64,000 nt of DNA from Variovorax paradoxus (GTDB taxonomy: Bacteria; Pseudomonadota; Gammaproteobacteria; Burkholderiales; Burkholderiaceae_C): the NCBI RefSeq assembly GCF_902712855.1, contig NZ_LR743507.1, positions 4,822,001 through 4,886,000 of the forward strand, read 5' to 3'. The position numbers and the translations under genes were made by a program. Positions 41,725 through 52,021 of the stretch are shown piece after piece (positions within the stretch are counted from its first letter, which is position 1; each line of letters starts with the position of its first letter). Under the pieces are notes generated by a model that saw nothing but the letters and a program-made list of their open reading frames with translations, was not told the DNA's origin and did no database searches.

Positions 41725-42164
41725 CAGAAGCTCCTGTTGCCCAAGTGCTCGATCATCGCAGCCTCGGCGGCGGGCAACCGCGCGGCGATATCCGCCTCGT
41801 GTGCGGCATTGCGATCGCGTTGCGCAGTCGCCCACACGGCGCCAGGGAAGTGGCTGTCTTCGGCGAATCGCGCGATCACGTGCCAGTGCAGGTGCGCCAC
41901 CATGTTGCCGAGCGCGGCGAGGTTGATCTTGGCTGGCTTCAGATGCTCGCGAAGGCACCGCTCCACCACGACCACGGCCTCCATGCAGAGCGCGCGGTCC
42001 GCTGCATCGAGGTCGGAGAACTCGGCCGCATGGTCGCGCCACACCACGCGATAGAAGCCCGGGAAACCCGCCTCCTGGGCATGGATGACGCGCAGCTTCG
42101 CGCCTTCGAACACGAGGCGCCCGCCCGGCCCCTCGCACAGCACGCAGCCCTGCACTGCCGTCAC
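41724..42164 (-). CDS. HIT family protein
   Basis: A 146-aa histidine-triad nucleotide hydrolase-like protein: CVLCEGPGGRLV at the N-terminus and the triad MVAHLHWHVIARFAED near residue 92. The starting codon is GTG at 42164, overlapping the stop of the DUF3683 gene as GTGA. Between two coupled genes, it probably acts with them, though the nucleotide substrate is unknown. Confidence 0.9.
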   Translation of the reverse strand: MTAVQGCVLCEGPGGRLVFEGAKLRVIHAQEAGFPGFYRVVWRDHAAEFSDLDAADRALCMEAVVVVERCLREHLKPAKINLAALGNMVAHLHWHVIARFAEDSHFPGAVWATAQRDRNAAHEADIAARLPAAEAAMIEHLGNRSF

Positions 42165-45100
42165 ACCAGCACCCGCTCGATCCCGCCCTGGTTGGCAGCC
42201 GCGACGTAGGCAGGCATCCAGTCCTTGCCGAGGATCTTGTTGGCCATCTCGACGACGATGTAGTCGGCTTCGAGCAGGCCGTTGTTCAGGTCGTTGCCGT
42301 AGCGCGAGAGGCCCTGCAGGCAGCTCGGGCAGCTCGTGAGGATCTTCACGTTGTCGCTCTCGCCGACCTTGCCGGCCTCGCGCAGCGCCGCTTCACCCTT
42401 CTTCAGCTCTTCTTCCTTGCGGAATCGGATCTGCGTGGAGATGTCCGGCCGCGACACACCCAGCGTGCCCGACTCGCCGCAGCAGCGGTCGTTCTTGAGC
42501 ACGTTGTCGCCCACCAGCGCCTTCACCGTCTTCATCGGATCCTGCTGCTTCATCGGCGAATGGCAGGGGTCGTGGTACAGGTAGCCGCCACCGCCCGCAT
42601 CGGCCAGGGTGATGCCCTTCTCGAGCAGGTATTCGTGGATGTCGATGATCCGGCAGCCCGGGAAGATCTTGTCGAACTGGTAGCCCTGCAGCTGGTCGTA
42701 GCAGGTGCCGCAGCTCACCACCACGGTCTTGATGTCGAGGTAGTTCAGCGTGTTGGCCACGCGGTGGAAGAGCACGCGGTTGTCCGTGATCATCTTCTCG
42801 GCCTTGTCGAACTGCCCGCTGCCGCGCTGCGGATAGCCGCAGCACAGGTAACCCGGCGGCAGCACGGTCTGCACGCCCGCATGCCAGAGCATGGCCTGCG
42901 TGGCGAGCCCCACCTGCGAGAACAGGCGCTCCGAGCCGCACCCCGGGAAGTAGAAGACCGCTTCGGTCTCCGACGTGGTCGCCTTCGGGTTGCGGATGAT
43001 CGGCACGTAGTCGGCGTCTTCGATGTCGAGCAGTGCACGCGCGGTCTGCTTTGGCAGGTTGCCCGGCATCTTCTTGTTGATGAAGTGGATCACCTGTTCC
43101 TTGACCGGCGCCGCGCCGAGCGACGCCGGCGGTGCCGATGTCTGCTTCTTCGCGAGACCGCGCAGCAGGTCGTTGGCCAGGCGCTGCGCCTTGAAGCCCA
43201 CGCCCACCATGCCCGCGCGCACCGTCTTGATGGTTTGCGGGCTGGTGGCGTTGAGGAAGAACATGGCGGCCGCATTGCCGGGACGGAAGCTCTTCTGGCC
43301 CATCTTGCGCAGCAGGTTGCGCATGTTCATCGACACGTCGCCGAAGTCGATCTTCACCGGGCACGGCGTGAGGCACTTGTGGCACACGGTGCAATGGTCG
43401 GCCACGTCCTCGAACTCTTCCCAGTGCTTGATGCTCACGCCGCGGCGCGTCTGCTCCTCGTAGAGGAAGGCCTCCACCAGCAGCGAGGTCGCAAGGATCT
43501 TGTTGCGCGGGCTGTACAGCAGGTTGGCTCGCGGCACGTGCGTGGCGCACACCGGCTTGCACTTGCCGCAGCGCAGGCAGTCCTTCACGCTGTCGGCAAT
43601 CGCGCCGATGTCGCTCTGCTGCATGATGAGCGACTCGTGCCCCATCAGGCCGAAGCTCGGCGTGTAGGCGTTGGTCAGGTCGGCATGCAGCGTCTCGGCC
43701 TGGCCGGCCGGCGCACGCAGCAGCTTGCCCTTGTTGAAGCGCCCTTCCGGATCGACCTTGGCCTTGTACTCGGTGAAGGGGCGCAGTTCCTCGTCGCTCA
43801 GGAACTCGAGCTTGGTGATGCCGATGCCGTGCTCGCCCGAGATCACGCCGTCGAGGCTGCGCGCCAGCGCCATGATGCGCACCACCGCGGCATGCGCGGT
43901 CTGCAGCATGTCGTAGTTGTCGCTGTTGACGGGGATGTTGGTGTGCACGTTGCCGTCGCCCGCGTGCATGTGCAGCGCGACCCACACGCGGCCCTTGAGC
44001 ACGCGCTTGTGGATGGCCGTGCATTCGGCCAGGATCGGCGCGAACTCGGCGCCCGCGAAGATGGCCTGCAGCGGCTGGCGCAACTGGGTCTTCCAGCTCG
44101 CGCGCAGGCTGTGGTCCTGCAGCTGCGGGAAGAGCGTGTCGACGTTCTGCAGCCAGCCGGCCCACAGCGCGCGCACGTCCTGCACCAGCGCCACGGCCTG
44201 CGCCACGCGGTCTTCCAGCAGCTCGGCCGCAGGAATCTCGTGCGCGTCGTCGGTCTTGCCCAGCGGCAGGTTGCCGCGCACGAGGAAGGCCTCGAGCTCG
44301 TCGGTAAGCGCGAGCTTGTTCTGCAGCGACAGCTCGATGTTGATGCGCTCGATGCCGTCGCTGTACTCGGCCATGCGCGGCAGCGGGATCACGACGTCTT
44401 CGTTGATCTTGAAGGCGTTCGTGTGCTTGCTGATGGCGGCCGTGCGCTTGCGGTCGAGCCAGAACTTCTTGCGCGCCTCGGGGCTGATGGCAATGAAGCC
44501 TTCGCCGCTGCGCGAGTTGGCGATGCGCACCACTTCGGAAGTGACGCGCGCCACGTCGTCGGCGTCGTCGCCGGCGATGTCGCCGAACAGCACCATCTTC
44601 GGCAGCCCGCCATGCTTCTTCGACTTGGTGGCGTAGCCCACCGCCTTCAGGTAGCGGTCGTCGAGGTGCTCGAGGCCGGCCAGCAGCACGCCCGAGCGCT
44701 TCTGCTCGGCGAACATGAAGTCCTTGATCTCGACGATGCTGGGCACTGCATCCTTCGCGTTGCCGAAGAATTCCAGGCACACGGTGCGGGTGTGCGACGG
44801 CATCTTGTGCACCACCCAGCGGCAGCTGGTGATCAGACCGTCGCAGCCCTCTTTCTGGATGCCCGGCAGGCCCGAGAGGAACTTGTCGGTCACGTCCTTG
44901 CCGAGGCCCTCCTTGCGGAAAGTGCGGCCCGGGATGTCGAGGCGCTCGGTGCGCAGTTTCGTCCTGCCGTCGGCGGCGTAGTACTGCAGCTCGAACACGG
45001 CGCTCTCGGCGTCGTGGATTTTGCCGAGGTTGTGGCCGACGCGCGTCACCTCGAGCCATTCGGCCTGCGGCGTCACCATGCGCCACGAGGCGAGGTTGTC

Positions 45101-46039
45101 GAGCGCCGTGCCCCACAGCACGGCCTTCTTGCCGCCCGCGTTCATGGCGACGTTGCCGCCGACGCAGGAGGCTTCGGCCGAGGTCGGGTCGACCGCGAAG
45201 ACGAAGCCCGCGCGCTCGGCCGCGTCGGCCACGCGCTGCGTGACCACGCCGGCTTCGGTCCAGATCGTGGGCACCTGGGCGTCGAGCCCGGGCAGCGCGA
45301 CGTGCTCGACCTCGGTCATCGCTTCGAGCTTCTCGGTGTTGATGACCACGCTCTTCCAGGTCAGCGGGATCGCGCCGCCGGTGTAGCCGGTGCCGCCTCC
45401 GCGTGGAATGATGGTCAGGCCGAGCTCGATGCAGCCCTTCACCAGGAGCGCCATCTCGGCTTCGGTGTCGGGGCACAGCACGACGAACGGGTATTCGACG
45501 CGCCAGTCGGTGGCATCGGTCACGTGCGACACGCGCGAAAGGCCGTCGAACTTGATGTTGTCCTTGGCGGTGAGCCGGCGCAGCACCCGGGTGGCCTTGC
45601 GGCGCAGGGCGGCGACTTCGCGGAAGGTGGTGTCGAAGGCGGCCACCGCATCGCCCACCAGCGCGGTGAGTTCGCCCACGAGCTGGTCGCGCGGCAGGTC
45701 GTTGTCGGGGGTGCGGCGCTTCTGGACTTCGGCCAGGCGATGCCTCAGCGCATCGACGAGTTGCCCGCGGCGGCGCGGGTTGTCGAGCAGGTCGTCGACC
45801 AGGTACGGGTTGCGCTGGACCACCCAGATGTCGCCCAGCACCTCGTAGAGCATGCGCGCCGACCGGCCGGTGCGGCGCTCGGCGCGCAGGGTCTGCAGCA
45901 GTTGCCAGCCCCGTTCGCCCAGCAGGCGAATCACGATCTCGCGATCGGAGAAGCTGGTGTAGTTGTACGGGATCTCGCGCAGTCGGACAGGCTCTGCGGC
46001 CTGTGCCAACAGCGTGTTCAACGCGGTCGGAGCATTCAT
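42161..46039 (-). CDS. DUF3683 FAD-linked oxidase / iron-sulfur oxidoreductase
   Basis: A 1292-aa multidomain flavo-iron-sulfur protein. Residues ~20-170 are the DUF3683 N-terminal region. The PCMH-type FAD domain has IIPRGGGTGYTGG near residue 212 and GGNVAMNAGGKKAVLWG. The FAD-oxidase C-terminal domain includes VALHMHAGDGNVHTNIPVN and ISGEHGIGITKLEFL. Two 4Fe-4S motifs follow: CLRCGKCKPVC (~821) and CTVCHKCLTPCPVK (~888). Two CCG domains contain CCGYPQRGSG and CCGESGTLGVS. It resembles D-lactate dehydrogenase/glycolate oxidase fused to its electron-transfer subunit. Start MNAPTALN is preferred to a longer frame to 46153. Confidence 0.92.
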   Translation of the reverse strand: MNAPTALNTLLAQAAEPVRLREIPYNYTSFSDREIVIRLLGERGWQLLQTLRAERRTGRSARMLYEVLGDIWVVQRNPYLVDDLLDNPRRRGQLVDALRHRLAEVQKRRTPDNDLPRDQLVGELTALVGDAVAAFDTTFREVAALRRKATRVLRRLTAKDNIKFDGLSRVSHVTDATDWRVEYPFVVLCPDTEAEMALLVKGCIELGLTIIPRGGGTGYTGGAIPLTWKSVVINTEKLEAMTEVEHVALPGLDAQVPTIWTEAGVVTQRVADAAERAGFVFAVDPTSAEASCVGGNVAMNAGGKKAVLWGTALDNLASWRMVTPQAEWLEVTRVGHNLGKIHDAESAVFELQYYAADGRTKLRTERLDIPGRTFRKEGLGKDVTDKFLSGLPGIQKEGCDGLITSCRWVVHKMPSHTRTVCLEFFGNAKDAVPSIVEIKDFMFAEQKRSGVLLAGLEHLDDRYLKAVGYATKSKKHGGLPKMVLFGDIAGDDADDVARVTSEVVRIANSRSGEGFIAISPEARKKFWLDRKRTAAISKHTNAFKINEDVVIPLPRMAEYSDGIERINIELSLQNKLALTDELEAFLVRGNLPLGKTDDAHEIPAAELLEDRVAQAVALVQDVRALWAGWLQNVDTLFPQLQDHSLRASWKTQLRQPLQAIFAGAEFAPILAECTAIHKRVLKGRVWVALHMHAGDGNVHTNIPVNSDNYDMLQTAHAAVVRIMALARSLDGVISGEHGIGITKLEFLSDEELRPFTEYKAKVDPEGRFNKGKLLRAPAGQAETLHADLTNAYTPSFGLMGHESLIMQQSDIGAIADSVKDCLRCGKCKPVCATHVPRANLLYSPRNKILATSLLVEAFLYEEQTRRGVSIKHWEEFEDVADHCTVCHKCLTPCPVKIDFGDVSMNMRNLLRKMGQKSFRPGNAAAMFFLNATSPQTIKTVRAGMVGVGFKAQRLANDLLRGLAKKQTSAPPASLGAAPVKEQVIHFINKKMPGNLPKQTARALLDIEDADYVPIIRNPKATTSETEAVFYFPGCGSERLFSQVGLATQAMLWHAGVQTVLPPGYLCCGYPQRGSGQFDKAEKMITDNRVLFHRVANTLNYLDIKTVVVSCGTCYDQLQGYQFDKIFPGCRIIDIHEYLLEKGITLADAGGGGYLYHDPCHSPMKQQDPMKTVKALVGDNVLKNDRCCGESGTLGVSRPDISTQIRFRKEEELKKGEAALREAGKVGESDNVKILTSCPSCLQGLSRYGNDLNNGLLEADYIVVEMANKILGKDWMPAYVAAANQGGIERVLV

Positions 46040-46181
46040 CGGGTGGGGCGCCTCGGCCGGGCGCTGCGCGCCCATAGCCGGGCTGGGGATTTTAGGCCAG
46101 CCCTCGGGGTCTTGCCTCGTGGCGGTTACCGCGGCTTGTGCTAGGCGCGGCAACCGGGGGCATCCCCGCCCCCATGCGAAC

Positions 46182-47414
46182 TCAGAACAGGACGCGGCTG
46201 CGGATCGTGCCGGCGACCTTCGCCAGCTTTTCCAGTGCCAGGTCGGACGAGGCGGCGTCGACGTCCATCACCACGTAGCCGATCTTCTCGTTCGTCTGCA
46301 GGAACTGCGAAGAGATGTTGATGTGGTTGTCCGAGAAGATCTTGTTGATCTCCGACAGCACGCCCGGCACGTTGCGGTGGACGTGCAGCAGGCGGTGCTT
46401 GCCCGGGTGCGCCGGCAGCGCCACCTCGGGGAAGTTGACCGACGAGGTCGAGGTGCCGTTGTCGCTGTACTTCACCAGCTTCTCGGCCACTTCGAGACCG
46501 ATGTTGGCCTGCGCCTCCATGGTCGAGCCGCCGATGTGCGGCGTGAGGATGACGTTGTCGAGCCCGCGCAGGGGCGACAGGAACTCGTCCTTGTTGCTGC
46601 GCGGCTCCACCGGGAAGACGTCGATGGCGGCACCCAGCAGCTTGCGCGCCTTGAGCGCCTCAGCCAGCGGCTCGATCTCGACCACCGTGCCGCGAGAGGC
46701 ATTGATGAGGATCGCGCCGGGCTTCATCGCCGCGATCTCGGCCGCGCCGATCATCCATTGCGTGGCCTGCGTCTCGGGCACGTGCAGGGTCACGATGTCG
46801 CTCTGCGCCAGCAGCTGGTGCAGGTCGCGCACCTGGCGCGCGTTGCCCAGCGGCAGCTTGGTGACCACGTCGTAGAAAGCCACCTGCATGCCCAGCGCCT
46901 CGGCGAGCACCGAGAGCTGCGCGCCGATCGAGCCGTAGCCCACGATGCCCAGCGTCTTGCCACGGATCTCGTACGCGTTGTCGGCCGACTTGAGCCAGCC
47001 GCCGCGGTGCGCCACCGCGCTCTTCTCCGGCACGCCGCGCAGCAGCAGGATGGCCTCGGCCAGCACCAGCTCGGCCACCGAGCGGGTATTGGAATAGGGA
47101 GCGTTGAACACGGCCACGCCGTGTTCGCGGGCGGCCTCCAGGTCGACCTGGTTGGTGCCGATGCAGAAGCAGCCGGCGGCCACCAGCTTGTGGGCAGCGG
47201 CGAACACCTCGGCCGTGAGCTGGGTGCGCGAGCGGATGCCCAGGAAATGCACGTCGGCGATCTTCGCCTTCAGTTCTGCGTCGGGCAATGCGCCCGGCAG
47301 CGACTCGATGTTGGTGTAGCCGGCGGCGCGCAGCACCTCCACGGCCGATGGGTGGATGCCTTCGAGCAAGAGGAACTTGATCCTGCTTTTGTCGAGGGAG
47401 GTTTTGCTGCTCAT
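46182..47414 (-). CDS. serA: D-3-phosphoglycerate dehydrogenase with ACT domain
   Basis: A 410-aa enzyme, first step of serine synthesis. The substrate domain begins KFLLLEGIHPSAVEVL. NAD binding: TLGIVGYGSIGAQLSVLAEA; catalytic Arg in LINASRGTVVEI; Glu-His in FPVEPRSNKDE and LTPHIGGSTMEAQ. The ACT domain (~335-410) has HRNVPGVLSEINKIFSDNHI, which in E. coli SerA binds serine for feedback inhibition. This is the E. coli-like 410-aa type. It is divergent from ugpB. Confidence 0.96.
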   Translation of the reverse strand: MSSKTSLDKSRIKFLLLEGIHPSAVEVLRAAGYTNIESLPGALPDAELKAKIADVHFLGIRSRTQLTAEVFAAAHKLVAAGCFCIGTNQVDLEAAREHGVAVFNAPYSNTRSVAELVLAEAILLLRGVPEKSAVAHRGGWLKSADNAYEIRGKTLGIVGYGSIGAQLSVLAEALGMQVAFYDVVTKLPLGNARQVRDLHQLLAQSDIVTLHVPETQATQWMIGAAEIAAMKPGAILINASRGTVVEIEPLAEALKARKLLGAAIDVFPVEPRSNKDEFLSPLRGLDNVILTPHIGGSTMEAQANIGLEVAEKLVKYSDNGTSTSSVNFPEVALPAHPGKHRLLHVHRNVPGVLSEINKIFSDNHINISSQFLQTNEKIGYVVMDVDAASSDLALEKLAKVAGTIRSRVLF

Positions 47415-47640
47415 GGCGGTCTCGCGAAAGCCCCGGCCATGGCGACAAGCTAGGCCAAAAAAGGGAGGGCGATGCTAGCATGGTGCGGCGCAACAAGCTG
47501 GTTCTCCATGCGTGCGCGCCACTACGGCCAAGGGGGTTTACCCGGGTTTCGTGGGCTGTGGACTCCGTGCGACAAACGCCGCAGAACCGTCACGTATGTA
47601 ACCTAACATCGCCGGTTTACTTTTTCTCTACAGGAGTCCT

Positions 47641-48954
47641 ATGCGCATCAAGACGCTTGCCATCGCCTCGGCGCTGGCCACATTGCTGGCCGCGCCAGCC
47701 ATTGCACAAGCCCAGACCGAGATCCAGTGGTGGCACTCGATGGACGGCGCACTGAACGACTGGGTCAACGACCTCGCCAAGCAGTTCAACGAGAGCCAGA
47801 AGGAATACAAGGTCGTGCCGACCTACAAGGGCGAGTACGACCAGTCGATGGCCGCCGGCATCGCCGCCTTCCGCTCGGGCAACGCGCCCGACATCCTGCA
47901 GGTGTTCGAAGTGGGCACCGCCACCATGATGTATTCCAAGGGCGCCATCAAGCCCGTGGCCGACGTCATGAAGGAAGGCGGCCAGAAGTTCGACCCGAAG
48001 GCCTACATCCCCGCCGTGGCCGGCTACTACACGGCGCCCAACGGCCAGATGCTGTCGTTCCCGTTCAACAGCTCGACCACGGTGTTCTATTACAACAAGG
48101 ACGCTTTCAAGAACGCCGGCCTCGACCCCGAAAAGGCGCCCGCCACCTGGCCCGAAGTGGTTTCGGCCGCTGCCAAGCTGAAGGCCAGCGGCAACCAGTG
48201 CCCGTTCACCACGTCATGGATGAGCTGGGCCCAGCTCGAGAGCTTCTCGGCCTGGCACAACACCTCGTACGCGACCAAGAACAACGGTTTCGGCGGCCTC
48301 GATGCACGCCTAGAGTTCAACTCGCCGCTGCACGTGCGCCACTTCGAGAACCTGGCCAACATGTCCAAGCAGGGCCTGTTCGTCTACAAGGGCCGCGCCA
48401 GCAAGCCGATCACCTCGTTCACCTCGGGTGAATGCGCGATGTTCATCGGTTCGTCGGGCAGCTACGCCAGCGTGAAGCGCGACGCCAAGTTCAAGTTCGC
48501 GGAATCGGCACTGCCGTACTACCCGGACGTGCAGGGCGCGCCGCAGAACACGATCGTCGGCGGCGCCAGCCTGTGGGTGATGTCGGGCAAGCCCGCCGCC
48601 AACTACAAGGGCGTGGCCGCGTTCTTCACCTTCCTGTCGAGCCCGAAGGTGCAGTCGGACAGCCACATGCGCACCGGCTATCTGCCGATCACCACGGCTG
48701 CCTATGAGCTGACAGAGAAGACCGGCTTCTACAAGGAAAACCCGGGCACCGACGTGGCCGTGAACCAGATGATCAAGAAGACCACCGACAAGTCGCGTGG
48801 CGTGCGCCTGGGCAACCTGCCCCAGATCCGCGCCATCGAAGACGAGGAAACCGAACTGATCTGGACCGGCAAGAAGACCCCGAAGGAAGCGCTCGACAGC
48901 GCCGTAAAGCGCGGAAACGAACTTTTGGTGAAATTCCAGTCCGCAAACAAGTAA
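47641..48954 (+). CDS. ugpB: sn-glycerol-3-phosphate ABC importer, binding protein
   Basis: A 437-aa periplasmic solute-binding protein with signal peptide (ALATLLAAPAIAQAQT). TEIQWWHSMDGALNDWVNDL, FNESQKEYKVVPTYKGEYD, FPFNSSTTVFYYNKDAF and GECAMFIGSSGSYASVKR are UgpB hallmarks, with the Trp and Tyr residues used for glycerol-3-phosphate or glycerophosphodiester binding. Ribosome site AGGAG lies 5 nt before ATG. It is followed by a hairpin and ugpA. Confidence 0.95.
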   Translation: MRIKTLAIASALATLLAAPAIAQAQTEIQWWHSMDGALNDWVNDLAKQFNESQKEYKVVPTYKGEYDQSMAAGIAAFRSGNAPDILQVFEVGTATMMYSKGAIKPVADVMKEGGQKFDPKAYIPAVAGYYTAPNGQMLSFPFNSSTTVFYYNKDAFKNAGLDPEKAPATWPEVVSAAAKLKASGNQCPFTTSWMSWAQLESFSAWHNTSYATKNNGFGGLDARLEFNSPLHVRHFENLANMSKQGLFVYKGRASKPITSFTSGECAMFIGSSGSYASVKRDAKFKFAESALPYYPDVQGAPQNTIVGGASLWVMSGKPAANYKGVAAFFTFLSSPKVQSDSHMRTGYLPITTAAYELTEKTGFYKENPGTDVAVNQMIKKTTDKSRGVRLGNLPQIRAIEDEETELIWTGKKTPKEALDSAVKRGNELLVKFQSANK

Positions 48955-49011
48955 GCTCTGCACCCGGACCGGCGCGAACGAATGTTCGTTTCGGTTCGTT
49001 TATCCTCCGAT

Positions 49012-49040
49012 AGCCAGGCTGCCGCCGTGCAGTGCTGGCT
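49012..49040 (+). terminator. Intercistronic stem-loop between ugpB and ugpA
   Basis: AGCCAG (49012-49017) pairs with CTGGCT (49035-49040), extended inward by CTGC (49019-49022) and GCAG (49029-49032). A T-rich stretch follows. A smaller CGAAC/GTTCG hairpin is at 48975-48988. Such structures often let binding protein exceed permease by partial termination or mRNA protection. Confidence 0.5.
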
Positions 49041-49083
49041 GTTTGCTTATTTAGTGTGTCCGTGACCTGAACGCTCCTCACCC

Positions 49084-49965
49084 ATGGAAAAACGCGTCCT
49101 CTTCCGTTCGAGCTGGCTGCCCTGGGCGCTTCTCGCGCCGCAGCTGATCATCGTCGGCGTCTTCTTCTTCTGGCCGGCCGGCCAGGCGCTGGTGCAATCC
49201 CTGCAGCAGCAGGACGCGTTCGGCAACTCGGTGACCTGGGTCGGCCTGGACAACTTCAAGGCGCTGTGGGACGACAGCACCTACATGGCCTCGTTCCACA
49301 CCACCATCATCTTCTCGGTGCTGGTGACGGTGCTGGGCCTGAGCATCGCGCTGGTGCTGGCGGTGTTCGCAGACCGCGTGGTGCGCGGCTCGCGCTTCTA
49401 CCGCAGCGTGCTGATCCTGCCGTACGCCGTGGCGCCGGTGGTCACCGGCCTGCTGTGGTCTTTCATGTTCTCCTCGTCCATCGGCATCGTGGCCTACTGG
49501 CTCAAGAAGATGGGCTTCAGCTGGAACCACCTGCTCAACGGCAACGACGCCATGGCGCTGGTCGTGATGGCCGCCGTCTGGAAGCAGATTTCGTACAACT
49601 TCCTGTTCTTCCTGGCGGGCCTGCAGTCGATCCCGAAGTCGCTGATCGAGGCCGCCGCCATCGACGGCGCGCGCCCGATGCGACGCTTCTGGACCATCCA
49701 GTTCCCGCTGCTCACGCCCACCACCTTCTTCCTGCTGGTGATCAACATGGTGTACGCCTTCTTCGACACCTTCGCGATCATCGACGCCACCACCCAGGGC
49801 GGCCCCGGCAAGGACACCGCCACGCTGGTCTACCGCGTGTACTTCGACGGCTTCCGCGGCATGGACTTCGGCGGTGCCGCGGCCCAGTCGGTGGTGCTCA
49901 TGGCCATCGTCATCGGGCTGACGGTGCTGCAGTTCCGATACGTCGAGAAGAAGGTCCAGTACTGA
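49084..49965 (+). CDS. ugpA: sn-glycerol-3-phosphate ABC importer, permease A
   Basis: A 293-aa inner-membrane protein with six helices. FRSSWLPWALLAPQLIIVGV is the first helix, NFLFFLAGLQSIPKSLIEAA with AIDGARPMRRFWTIQFPLL is the EAA cytoplasmic loop that contacts the ATPase, and VLQFRYVEKKVQY ends the protein. It pairs with UgpE. The next start is 54 bp downstream. Confidence 0.95.
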   Translation: MEKRVLFRSSWLPWALLAPQLIIVGVFFFWPAGQALVQSLQQQDAFGNSVTWVGLDNFKALWDDSTYMASFHTTIIFSVLVTVLGLSIALVLAVFADRVVRGSRFYRSVLILPYAVAPVVTGLLWSFMFSSSIGIVAYWLKKMGFSWNHLLNGNDAMALVVMAAVWKQISYNFLFFLAGLQSIPKSLIEAAAIDGARPMRRFWTIQFPLLTPTTFFLLVINMVYAFFDTFAIIDATTQGGPGKDTATLVYRVYFDGFRGMDFGGAAAQSVVLMAIVIGLTVLQFRYVEKKVQY

Positions 49966-50019
49966 TGGCCACCCCGATGCAACTCCTTCCCACTCCCATT
50001 CCCTCCACGGAGGCCCGTC

Positions 50020-50868
50020 ATGGTTGAGCGCCGGCCTTCCCTCGGCATCCTCGCGCACGCCATCATGATCTTCGGCGTGCTGCTGGTGGTGTTCCCCATC
50101 TACCTGGCCTTCGTCGCATCGACGCACACGCCGCAGGAAATCATGCAGGCGCCGATGCCGATCCTGCCCGGCGGCAACTTCTGGGAAAGCTACAAGGCCG
50201 CGCTGACCGGCGGCGGCCACACCAGCACCAACGTTTCCGTGGCGCGCATGATCTGGGTGAGCACGGTGATCACGTTCATCATCACCTTCGGCAAGATCAG
50301 CATCTCGCTGCTGTCGGCCTTCGCGGTGGTGTACTTCCGCTTCCCGCTGCGCAGCCTGTGCTTCTGGCTGATCTTCATCACGCTGATGCTGCCGGTGGAA
50401 GTGCGCATCGGCCCGACCTACCAGGTGGTGGCCAGCCTCGGCATGATCAACACCTTCGCCGGGCTCTCGGTGCCGCTGATCGCCTCGGCCACCGCCACCT
50501 TCCTGTTCCGCCAGTTCTTCCTGACCGTGCCCGACGAGCTGGTGGAAGCCGCGCGCGTGGACGGCGCGGGCGCGATGCGCTTCTTCAAGGACATCCTGCT
50601 GCCGCTGTCGAAGACCAGCATCGCGGCGCTGTTCGTGATCCAGTTCATCTACGGCTGGAACCAGTACCTGTGGCCGCTGATCGCCGCCACCAGCGAGAAC
50701 ATGTACCCGATCGTGGTCGGCATCAAGGCGATGACCGGCAACGGCGAATCGCCGGTCGACTGGAACGTGGTGATGGCCACGGCCGTGCTGGCCATGCTGC
50801 CGCCCGCCGTGGTGGTGGTTCTCATGCAGAAATGGTTCGTCAAGGGCCTGGTCGACACCGACAAATAA
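50020..50868 (+). CDS. ugpE: sn-glycerol-3-phosphate ABC importer, permease E
   Basis: A 282-aa inner-membrane permease: helix 1 LGILAHAIMIFGVLLVVFPI, then FVASTHTPQEIMQAPMPILP, and the EAA loop DELVEAARVDGAGAMRFFKD. The C-terminus ends MQKWFVKGLVDTDK. It forms the channel with UgpA. GGAGG lies 6 nt before ATG. Confidence 0.95.
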   Translation: MVERRPSLGILAHAIMIFGVLLVVFPIYLAFVASTHTPQEIMQAPMPILPGGNFWESYKAALTGGGHTSTNVSVARMIWVSTVITFIITFGKISISLLSAFAVVYFRFPLRSLCFWLIFITLMLPVEVRIGPTYQVVASLGMINTFAGLSVPLIASATATFLFRQFFLTVPDELVEAARVDGAGAMRFFKDILLPLSKTSIAALFVIQFIYGWNQYLWPLIAATSENMYPIVVGIKAMTGNGESPVDWNVVMATAVLAMLPPAVVVVLMQKWFVKGLVDTDK

Positions 50869-50883
50869 AACGCTGAACGAAAA

Positions 50884-51891
<1,008 letters not shown>

Positions 51892-51893
51892 CA

Positions 51894-51980
51894 CTCGCCC
51901 CCAGGCTGCGCGCACTTCGTATCGCGTCGCCAGCCCGCTGCCCGGGGGCGGCACCGGCGGCCCGGCAAGGCCGGTTTCGC
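51894..51980 (+). repeat. ~85-nt structured intergenic repeat, copy A
   Basis: The element starts CTCGCCCCCAGGC and ends with ACCGGC...GCCGGTTTCGC. GCCCCC and GGGGGC can pair as an outer stem enclosing a CACTTCGT-containing loop, and ACCGGC/GCCGGT form a second stem. A close relative lies at 63892-63975. Both copies start 2-3 nt after a stop codon on the same strand. Confidence 0.8.
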
Positions 51981-52021
51981 AGGCCCCCACGACGAAGCCG
52001 GGCCCCACTCAAGGAATGATC

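Noticed and set aside
42560..46144. A very long rightward open frame opposite the DUF3683 gene
   Set aside because: It mirrors a gene with clear domains on the other strand; its translation is rich in His/Arg/Ala with no domain motif. Such shadow frames are expected in DNA this GC-rich.
47587..47608. A Pho box upstream of ugpB
   Set aside because: CCGTCACGTAT matches part of the first Pho half-site but the second half (GTAACCTAACA) does not. Phosphate control is plausible from gene function but the site is too weak to call.
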